DNA of 7,812 nucleotides. Origin: an uncultured Clostridia bacterium (GTDB lineage Bacteria > Bacillota > Clostridia > Christensenellales > CAG-138). Of the stretch, positions 1 to 4,777 are shown piece by piece; position 1 is the stretch's first letter, and each line of letters begins with the position of its first letter. The stretch covers positions 1 through 7,812 of the forward strand of contig CALEPU010000001.1 in NCBI GenBank assembly GCA_937913075.1, in the 5' to 3' direction. The notes below the pieces were generated by a model, which made no database searches, was not told where the DNA came from, and saw nothing but the letters and a program-made list of their open reading frames with translations. The position numbers and the translations under genes are program-made.

Positions 1-1
1 G

Positions 2-709
2 GACGACGGCTCCGAAGATTTTGCCGAGAGCATAAGCATGGGCGAGACCGCCGCCGCCTGCGGAGTCACCGATATTATCGTGACCCCTCACTGCAACATA
101 CCCGGCTCCTACGGCAACTACTACGGTTCGGGCTACGAGCGGGCGTTCAACGGGCTCTGCGAGCTTTTTGCCGATAAGCAGATACCCTTAAAGCTCCACC
201 GCGGCATGGAGGTCTTCGGCACCGACGATCTGGGTATGCTTTACGACTCCGGCGACGTCATCACGCTTGCGGGGTCGCGGTATATGCTTGTGGAGTTCGA
301 CTTTGAGGACGATCCTTGGCGTGCGAGGGACGTGCTTTTGCAGCTTTTGCGGCGAGGGGTCGCCCCCGTCGTGGCGCATCCCGAGCGATACGATATGGTG
401 CAGTACGACCTGCAATTCGCTCTCGACTGGATCGGAATGGGCTGTCTTTTGCAGATCAACAGGACGAGCCTTTTGGGCGATCCGCACAGCGGCTCATTTA
501 AAGCGGCCTCCGAGCTTTTGCGGCTCGGGGCGGTGCATGCCGTTGCGACCGACGCTCACGGGGTGTTTACGAGGACTACGGAGCTGATAGACGCTTACGA
601 GTATATCGCGGGGCTTTATTCGGAGGAGTGGGCAAAGCTGCTCACCGAGGAAAATCCCCGCAGGATAATAGAAAACCGCAAGGTTCGCAGGCTGCCGAGG
701 CTTGTTTGA
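2..709 (+). CDS. CpsB/YwqE-type PHP protein-tyrosine phosphatase (5' partial)
   Basis: This is the C-terminal part of a manganese-type PHP-fold tyrosine phosphatase of the CpsB/CapC/YwqE family, which dephosphorylates bacterial tyrosine kinases that control exopolysaccharide or capsule export. The reading frame is open to the left edge: it reads DDGSEDFAESI before the first ATG at 38, matching the family's N-terminal 'DDG...S.EESI' segment, so ATG 38 is internal and about 15-20 residues with the first metal-binding HxH motif lie outside the window. Visible PHP motifs, counted from the Met at 38, are TPH (16-18), RGMEV (55-59), LVEFDF (84-89), AHPERYD (113-119), LQINRTSLLG (138-147) and TDAH (171-174), in the family order. 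The stop is TGA at 707-709. No capsule genes are visible to the right, so the partner kinase, if any, would be upstream. The family is clear; the substrate is inferred. A phosphatase for another phosphoester is less likely. Confidence 0.88.
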   Translation, partial: DDGSEDFAESISMGETAAACGVTDIIVTPHCNIPGSYGNYYGSGYERAFNGLCELFADKQIPLKLHRGMEVFGTDDLGMLYDSGDVITLAGSRYMLVEFDFEDDPWRARDVLLQLLRRGVAPVVAHPERYDMVQYDLQFALDWIGMGCLLQINRTSLLGDPHSGSFKAASELLRLGAVHAVATDAHGVFTRTTELIDAYEYIAGLYSEEWAKLLTEENPRRIIENRKVRRLPRLV

Positions 710-750
710 CGGAAGGTTTTTTTACCTCCCTTTGCGGTATTAAATGGATC

Positions 751-786
751 GTTGAGCGATATGCGCTCAATCAAGAGCGGCATATC
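751..786 (+). promoter_or_regulatory. Alternative hairpins in the leader of the YybS-like gene
   Basis: Two hairpins share bases and cannot coexist. Hairpin A pairs TTGAGCG (752-758) with CGCTCAA (764-770), 7 bp with loop ATATG. Hairpin B pairs GATATGCGCTC (758-768) with GAGCGGCATATC (775-786), 11 bp with one bulged G (779 or 780) and loop AATCAA. Hairpin B ends three bases before the AGGG (789-792) that probably serves as ribosome binding site for the ATG at 799. Neither is followed by a T-run, so this is not a classical terminator. It could be an RNA control element or a DNA operator. The pairing is seen in the sequence; the function is inference. No convincing promoter was found between 710 and 798. 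Confidence 0.45.
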
Positions 787-798
787 TCAGGGTATTTT

Positions 799-1938
799 AT
801 GAAGGGTATTTACAGAGCGCTTATATGCTTGGGGGCAAGCCTTGCTTCGTTTGCGGCGATACTGTTCGGCGCGGAGCTTTTGCTGCCCGCGTTCGTCGCG
901 CTCGCGGGGTGCCTTGCCGCCGAGCACGGGCTTATATTGCTGCTGCCCGTTATTTTCGCTGGCAGTCTCGGCTATCTCGCGCCTTACTTCGATTTTACCG
1001 AGGGCATTGCTCTTTCGCCTGCCGCGGGCGTTATTTGCGCCGTTTTGACCTTCGCCGCCGCCTGCATAATGACCTATATTTACCTGCGCCGCAGGATACC
1101 GCATCGCTATGCGCTTCTGTGCCTCGCGGGGATAATATGCGTCGGCACTTACCTGCGGCTTTCCGTTGGCTCAATGCTTGCGGGCAAGGCTCCCTATGCT
1201 GGGGTCGTGAGCTATCTTTACGATATAGAGGGGCAGCTTGAGAGCATTTTGGGCGAGGCTTACGGCGAGGTCTCCCGCGAGAGCATGCACTCCGTGATAA
1301 GCGCCATGTCCGATATGCTTTTGATGCTCTGTCTGCTCGCTGCGGAGGTTTTGGGGCTCGGCACTGTATTGATGGCAAGGGCTTGGAGCAGAGCGCTTAA
1401 AACCTCGCGAACGCCGATGGCAAGGTTTTGCGATTGGCGTCTGCCTAAGAGCATACTATTGGGCACGGCGCTGATGGCGGCGGTCTGTGTGCTCGCCTTC
1501 ATATTAAAGCTCACTGTCGCTTCCGCTGTAACCTGGACGCTCGGGCTTGCGGTGATATCGCTGTTTTCGGTGCAGGGCATGGCATACCTCACCTTCATTT
1601 TCGAGAAGATGGCGGCGCCGACGTATTTGCGTGTTATCGCGTGGGTCAGCGCCTTCATGTTCGTTCCGTACACGGCGATCTTCCTTGCCTGCACCGGCTT
1701 TATAGATCAGATAACCCGCAAGCGTCTTGTGATAGCCGAGTATGACAGGCAGCTCAGAGCCGAAAGAGCAAGAAGCTCTCGCATGGACGAGCTTGAAAAA
1801 TACGGCTACGTGCGTGAGAACAAGCCCCGCTCCGATAAAGGCAATTCGGACGGCGGCGCCGGCGGCGATAATGACAACGATAATGACAACGATAATGACA
1901 ACGATAATGACAACGATAATACAGCAGATCGACCTTAG
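799..1938 (+). CDS. YybS-like (DUF2232) multi-pass membrane protein with Asp-Asn repeat tail
   Basis: A 379-residue integral membrane protein of unknown function, assigned to the YybS/DUF2232 group. Support is its place directly before rplI-dnaB, as yybS lies near rplI in Bacillus, and its shape: hydrophobic segments at about 7-28, 30-60 (probably two), 68-96, 104-122, 170-194, 218-240, 242-268 and 276-302, a CDWRLP segment (211-216) before a helix, and FIDQITRKR (301-309) after the last helix. Residues 310-347 are charged and cytoplasmic-looking. The tail 357-374 is nine Asp-Asn pairs coded by a perfect 12-base repeat. ATG 799 is chosen because it has AGGG at 789-792 and opens into a helix. 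An in-frame ATG at 628 lies inside the upstream gene and would add a non-conserved, polar stretch. The stop TAG overlaps the AGGAGG of rplI, suggesting coupled translation. Membrane protein is certain; the family call is moderately sure. Confidence 0.72.
   Translation: MKGIYRALICLGASLASFAAILFGAELLLPAFVALAGCLAAEHGLILLLPVIFAGSLGYLAPYFDFTEGIALSPAAGVICAVLTFAAACIMTYIYLRRRIPHRYALLCLAGIICVGTYLRLSVGSMLAGKAPYAGVVSYLYDIEGQLESILGEAYGEVSRESMHSVISAMSDMLLMLCLLAAEVLGLGTVLMARAWSRALKTSRTPMARFCDWRLPKSILLGTALMAAVCVLAFILKLTVASAVTWTLGLAVISLFSVQGMAYLTFIFEKMAAPTYLRVIAWVSAFMFVPYTAIFLACTGFIDQITRKRLVIAEYDRQLRAERARSSRMDELEKYGYVRENKPRSDKGNSDGGAGGDNDNDNDNDNDNDNDNDNTADRP
1867..1920 (+). repeat. 12-base tandem repeat, 4.5 perfect copies, coding (Asp-Asn)9
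   Basis: The unit GATAATGACAAC is repeated four times without a mismatch, followed by the half unit GATAAT. It is in frame and codes residues 357-374 of the YybS-like protein as alternating Asp and Asn. Asp codons alternate GAT/GAC and Asn codons AAT/AAC, so the DNA period is 12, not 6, pointing to recent expansion of a 12-base unit. Gain or loss of units would keep the frame and change only tail length. It lies 16 bases before the rplI ribosome binding site. Confidence 0.97.
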
Positions 1939-1942
1939 GAGG
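1937..1942 (+). promoter_or_regulatory. rplI ribosome binding site overlapping upstream stop codon
   Basis: AGGAGG sits eight bases before the ATG at 1951 and its first two bases are part of the TAG stop (1936-1938) of the YybS-like gene. Ribosomes finishing the upstream gene would end on this site, so translational coupling is likely. Confidence 0.85.
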
Positions 1943-1950
1943 TACTTAAT

Positions 1951-2403
1951 ATGAAGCTGCTTTTGCAACAGGACGTTAAGGGTACGGGCAAGGCGGGCGA
2001 TATTGTAAACGTGAGCGACGGCTACGCCCGCAACTTCTTGATCCCAAAGAAGCTGGCGGTGCCTGCCGACGCGGGCAATATCAACGCCGCGAACATCAAA
2101 AAGCAGGCGGAGAAGCACCGTATTGACGTGCAGAGGAAGAACGCGAAGGCTCTCGCAGCCGACATGAGCAGCCTTACCGTGCGCGTTTATGCCAAGGCGG
2201 GCGACAACGGGCGGCTCTTCGGCTCCATCACCGGCAAGGAAATAGCCGACGCATTGAAGGAGCAGTACGATATCACTGTTGATAAGAAGAAGATCCGCAT
2301 ACCCGAGCCCATAAAGACCACGGGCGTTACCACGGTATTCGCGCACATGTTCGAGCAGACCGACGCCAAATTCAAGGTAGAGGTCGTGGCTTTGACTGAG
2401 TAA
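1951..2403 (+). CDS. rplI: Large-subunit ribosomal protein bL9
   Basis: 150 residues, the usual length for bL9, which binds 23S rRNA near the base of the L1 stalk and helps keep reading frame. The N-terminal RNA-binding domain is canonical: MKLLLQQDVKGTGKAGDIV followed by VSDGYARNFLIPKKLAV (residues 22-38), the L9 signature region. Then comes the long charged connecting helix (about 42-75) and the C-terminal domain with NGRLFGSITGKEIADAL (86-102), the conserved 'G.LFGSVT' region, and a tail ending EVVALTE. The start is fixed by AGGAGG eight bases upstream. It sits between a YybS-like gene and dnaB, the same neighbourhood seen in many Firmicutes, and ends 14 bases before dnaB, so the three genes probably share a transcript. 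Confidence 0.98.
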   Translation: MKLLLQQDVKGTGKAGDIVNVSDGYARNFLIPKKLAVPADAGNINAANIKKQAEKHRIDVQRKNAKALAADMSSLTVRVYAKAGDNGRLFGSITGKEIADALKEQYDITVDKKKIRIPEPIKTTGVTTVFAHMFEQTDAKFKVEVVALTE

Positions 2404-2417
2404 AGGGACAGGGTATT

Positions 2418-3773
2418 ATGGCTGAGGAATTTGCCGATCTGCCCTTCAGCGACGAAGCCGAAAAATCGGTGCTGGGCAGCATATTGATATCCCCGCAGGC
2501 TGCGGACAAGGCTCTGGAAAGGCTTGTGCCGGAGGATTTTTTCCGTCTGCCCAACCGCGATATATTCACCGCCATGCAGTATATATGGCAGCACGGCGGC
2601 GTGATAGACGTCGTTACGCTGCTCGACGCGCTTGAAAAGCTGGGCAAGACACAGTCCTCCGGCGGGCTCGATTACCTGACCGAGCTTTCCATTTTCACGC
2701 CGACCGCCGCAAACGCGGAGCATTACATAGCCATAGTCGAGCAGGCGAGCACGCGGCGCAGGCTTATAAACGTGAGCACGCAGATCGCACAGGAGGCAGC
2801 CTCCGGCGCCAAGGAAACGACCGAGCTTTTGAACGACGCCGAGCGCAGGATATACGACATCTCGATGCGTGCTTCGGACGACAATATGGAGGCGCTTGCG
2901 CCGGTATACAGCAGGGTATTCCACAGGATAGGTCAGCTAATGCAGCTCGACGGGCAGCACACGGGTCTGCCTACCGGCTTTAAGGACGTCGACGATATCA
3001 CCTCCGGTCTGCAAAAGAGCGACCTCATAATAATCGCAGGGCGTCCTTCGAGCGGCAAGACCTCGCTCGTTTTGAACATCGCCGCACACGCCGCGCTGCA
3101 CGAGCATGCGACGGTCGCGATATTCAGCCTTGAAATGAGCAAGGAGCAGCTTGTCACGAGGATAATGTCCACCGAGACCGGCGTAGATATGCAGAAGATA
3201 CGCACGGGCGCCGTCTCCCCTGAGGAGCTTTTGGATATTGCCAACGGCTATAACTCGGTAGGCGACGCGCAGCTTTTGATAGACGATACTCCCGCCATAT
3301 CCGTTGCGGAGCTCAGAAGCCGCTGCCGCAGAATAAAGGCGAGGCAGGGGCTCGACCTCATCATAATCGACTATTTGCAGCTCATGCAGTCAAGCTCCAG
3401 AGCGGAGTCCAGAGTGCAGGCGGTCTCCGAAATGACGCGCGGCTTGAAGATAGTGGCGAGGGAGCTCGACACGCCCATAATACTGCTCTCACAGCTTTCG
3501 CGTAAGCCGGACGACCGCACCGATCACACGCCCGTAATGAGCGATTTGAGGGAAAGCGGCTCCATAGAGCAGGACGCCGACGTAATAATGATGCTGTACC
3601 GCCCGGCGGCTTATATCGACACGGACGAGTTCCGCGAGCACAACAACATAACCTACCTCAACCTTGTCAAGCACAGGAACGGCGCGACTGGTCAGATACG
3701 CCTGACATGGCTGCCCGAGCTTACGAAGTTTGCGAATTATATTGACGAGAGCAGGCTGCCGGGTCAAAGCTGA
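2418..3773 (+). CDS. dnaB: Replicative DNA helicase DnaB (DnaC of Bacillus)
   Basis: The hexameric ATP-driven helicase that unwinds DNA at the replication fork and recruits primase. At 451 residues it has normal family length. The N-terminal primase-interacting domain spans about 10-110 (LPFSDEAEKSVLGSIL near the start), a linker with the hexamer-latching helix follows (about 150-190), then a RecA-like domain: Walker A GRPSSGKTS (208-216), SLEMSKEQL (237-245), Walker B LDLIIIDYLQL (312-322), LLSQLSRKP (356-364), SDLRESGSIEQDAD (375-388) and the finger segment KHRNGATG (418-425). In Walker A the usual 'PSMGKT' reads PSSGKT, a tolerated change. No intein interrupts it. ATG 2418 follows the rplI stop by 14 bases, with AGGG-like sites at 2404-2407 and 2410-2413. 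No T-run terminator follows the stop, so read-through towards ribU is possible. Confidence 0.98.
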   Translation: MAEEFADLPFSDEAEKSVLGSILISPQAADKALERLVPEDFFRLPNRDIFTAMQYIWQHGGVIDVVTLLDALEKLGKTQSSGGLDYLTELSIFTPTAANAEHYIAIVEQASTRRRLINVSTQIAQEAASGAKETTELLNDAERRIYDISMRASDDNMEALAPVYSRVFHRIGQLMQLDGQHTGLPTGFKDVDDITSGLQKSDLIIIAGRPSSGKTSLVLNIAAHAALHEHATVAIFSLEMSKEQLVTRIMSTETGVDMQKIRTGAVSPEELLDIANGYNSVGDAQLLIDDTPAISVAELRSRCRRIKARQGLDLIIIDYLQLMQSSSRAESRVQAVSEMTRGLKIVARELDTPIILLSQLSRKPDDRTDHTPVMSDLRESGSIEQDADVIMMLYRPAAYIDTDEFREHNNITYLNLVKHRNGATGQIRLTWLPELTKFANYIDESRLPGQS

Positions 3774-3787
3774 CGGCATGGGTTTGA

Positions 3788-3817
3788 GGTAATGATATAA
3801 TTGGTAATGATATAATT
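3788..3817 (+). repeat. 15-base perfect tandem duplication containing TATAAT
   Basis: GGTAATGATATAATT occurs at 3788-3802 and again, directly adjoining and identical, at 3803-3817. Each copy contains TATAAT (3796-3801 and 3811-3816), but neither has a good -35 box at 16-18 bases. The block is AT-rich in contrast with its surroundings and lies just upstream of the riboswitch promoter, where it might act as an UP-element-like stretch. Confidence 0.95.
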
Positions 3818-3828
3818 TCACAAGGCAC

Positions 3829-3857
3829 TTGCAATCATATCGATGAGGTGCTATAAT
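3829..3857 (+). promoter_or_regulatory. Sigma-A-type extended -10 promoter for the riboswitch-ribU transcript
   Basis: -35 box TTGCAA (3829-3834), 17-base spacer, -10 box TATAAT (3852-3857) preceded by TG at 3849-3850 in the TGn extended -10 arrangement. The predicted transcript start, about seven bases after the -10 box, is near 3864, which is exactly where helix P1 of the FMN aptamer starts. Confidence 0.88.
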
Positions 3858-3863
3858 GCAGTT

Positions 3864-3982
3864 GCTTCGGGGCAGGGTGTAATTCCCTACCGGCAGTATA
3901 GTCTGCGAGTATCGCGGGGCGACCCGCGTTACCGAATCGGTGCAATTCCGATACCGACGGTCAAAGTCCGGACGGGAGAAGC
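3864..3982 (+). promoter_or_regulatory. FMN riboswitch aptamer (RFN element)
   Basis: Binds flavin mononucleotide in the nascent RNA and shuts off riboflavin genes. The conserved RFN blocks are present in order: GCTTCGGGGCAGGGTG, AATTCCCTACCGGCAGTA, GTCTGCGAG, CGGTGCAATTCCG, ACCGACGGT, AGTCCGGACGGGAGAAGC. P1 is GCTTC (3864-3868) with GAAGC (3978-3982). The variable arm is CGCGGG (3913-3918) with CCCGCG (3923-3928) closed by a GCGA loop of the GNRA type. Another arm pairs ATCGG (3936-3940) with CCGAT (3948-3952). It precedes a riboflavin transporter gene, the classic context. Confidence 0.97.
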
Positions 3983-4040
3983 GGAACATATTGGGTCTTG
4001 CGCGTTTTGCCTTGCGTTTACCGCCTTGTCTGCTCCGCTT
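3979..4040 (+). promoter_or_regulatory. Putative antiterminator of the FMN riboswitch
   Basis: AAGCGGA (3979-3985) is the exact complement of TCCGCTT (4034-4040), with a possible extra G-U pair 3978-4041. The left strand overlaps the 3' strand of P1 (3978-3982); the right strand overlaps the ascending arm and loop of the terminator hairpin (4031-4042). So P1 plus terminator, or this helix alone, can form. FMN binding would stabilise P1 and therefore favour termination. Complementarity is seen; the switching is inferred. Confidence 0.72.
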
Positions 4041-4068
4041 TACGGAGCAAAATACAAGGAGGTTTTTT
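4021..4068 (+). terminator. Riboswitch terminator that also sequesters the ribU ribosome binding site
   Basis: The upper stem is TGCTCCG (4031-4037) with CGGAGCA (4043-4049), loop CTTTA. A lower stem pairs CCTTGT (4024-4029) with ACAAGG (4054-4059), extended by CC (4021-4022) with GG (4061-4062) across a G/A mismatch. Six T residues follow (4063-4068). The descending lower strand contains AAGGAGG (4056-4062), the Shine-Dalgarno sequence of ribU. The OFF fold could therefore both stop transcription and block ribosome access. Confidence 0.85.
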
Positions 4069-4071
4069 GTT

Positions 4072-4662
4072 ATGGAAAGGACAGAAAGGACAACCCATAA
4101 AACCATTGACAGGCTCGTGAAGCTTGCGCTGCTGGCGGCGGTATCGATAATACTCGTGCTGCTTATCCATTTCCCCATCATTCCTCAGTTGAGCTTTTTG
4201 GAATACGACATGGCCGACGTGCCGATACTCATAGGCACCTTCCTCTTTGGGCCTTTATGGGGCCTCCTGCTGACGCTCGTCGTATGCGTTTTGCAGGGCG
4301 TGACGGTATCTTCGAGCAGCGGCGTTATTGGTATTTTGATGCACTTTATCGCGACGGGCGGCTTCGTGCTTGTTGCGGGGCTCATTTACCGCGGCGAGCG
4401 CCGCACGCTTAAATACGCTATAATCGCCCTCATCGCGGGCGCCTGCACTATGACAGCGCTTATGGTGCCGCTCAACTACTTCATCTCCCCCATGTTCATA
4501 GCAACGGAGGAGTTTCCCTATCCCGCTGCGCAGGCGGCGATATGGAGCCAAATGTGGCTCTTCGTGGCTTTTAACTCGATAAAAGCCTTCGGCAACGCGC
4601 TTTTGACCTTTGTGCTTTATAAGGCTGTCGGGCGTGTTTTAAAGCTTACGTTTATAAAGTGA
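4072..4662 (+). CDS. ribU: Riboflavin ECF transporter substrate-binding (S) component RibU
   Basis: A 196-residue, six-helix S component that binds riboflavin at the membrane and works with the shared ECF energising module (EcfT with two ATPases), which is not encoded in this window. RibU-like signatures are FPIIPQLSFLEYDMADVP (34-51), GTFLFGPLWG (55-64), GVIGILMHF (84-92), VPLNYFI (132-138) and FNSIKAFGNALL (167-178). The start ATG 4072 is fixed by AAGGAGG at 4056-4062, nine bases upstream. In-frame upstream ATG at 3940 lies inside the aptamer and cannot be the start. The gene stands alone between an FMN riboswitch and an intrinsic terminator, which independently supports riboflavin as substrate and indicates repression when FMN is plentiful. 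Confidence 0.95.
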   Translation: MERTERTTHKTIDRLVKLALLAAVSIILVLLIHFPIIPQLSFLEYDMADVPILIGTFLFGPLWGLLLTLVVCVLQGVTVSSSSGVIGILMHFIATGGFVLVAGLIYRGERRTLKYAIIALIAGACTMTALMVPLNYFISPMFIATEEFPYPAAQAAIWSQMWLFVAFNSIKAFGNALLTFVLYKAVGRVLKLTFIK

Positions 4663-4672
4663 GCATCACCGA

Positions 4673-4703
4673 CCCGCTCCTTTGCCGCAGGAGCGGGTTT
4701 TTT
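4673..4703 (+). terminator. Intrinsic terminator after ribU
   Basis: Perfect 8-bp stem CCCGCTCC (4673-4680) with GGAGCGGG (4690-4697), a nine-base loop, then six T residues (4698-4703), A, and three more T. It starts 11 bases after the ribU stop and makes ribU a single-gene unit. Confidence 0.95.
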
Positions 4704-4714
4704 ATTTGCTCCGC

Positions 4715-4743
4715 TTGACTTATTGCCCGTCCGGTAGTATCAT
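4715..4743 (+). promoter_or_regulatory. Sigma-A-type promoter for the CotH-dockerin gene
   Basis: TTGACT (4715-4720), 17-base spacer, TATCAT (4738-4743). It lies between the ribU terminator and the GGAGG (4767-4771) in front of the ATG at 4778. The predicted start is near 4750, giving a leader of about 28 bases. Confidence 0.75.
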
Positions 4744-4777
4744 CTCGTGTGTATGAGCAAAGGTATGGAGGTATCTC

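Noticed and set aside
675..738. Possible terminator for the phosphatase gene (ACCGCAA/TTGCGGT pairing, T7 at 717-723)
   Set aside because: The arms are 50 bases apart and the T-run lies inside the loop; no compact hairpin precedes the T-run.
628..798. Longer start for the YybS-like protein at ATG 628
   Set aside because: It lies inside the phosphatase gene, has no fitting ribosome binding site, and adds a polar stretch before a first membrane helix that starts naturally at ATG 799.
1504..2346. 280-codon open frame on the minus strand
   Set aside because: It runs antisense through the YybS-like gene, the 12-base repeat and rplI; its long Ile/Val repeat is just the reverse reading of the Asp-Asn repeat.
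2187..2924. 245-codon open frame on the minus strand
   Set aside because: Antisense to rplI and dnaB, both unambiguous by protein motifs.
3756..3778. Hairpin GTCA/TGAC around the dnaB stop codon as a terminator
   Set aside because: Only four base pairs plus a bulged extension and no T-run.
3940..4071. Longer ribU start at ATG 3940 and an overlapping small frame from 3843
   Set aside because: These positions are inside the FMN aptamer and expression platform; ATG 4072 has the strong ribosome binding site and the expected S-component N-terminus.
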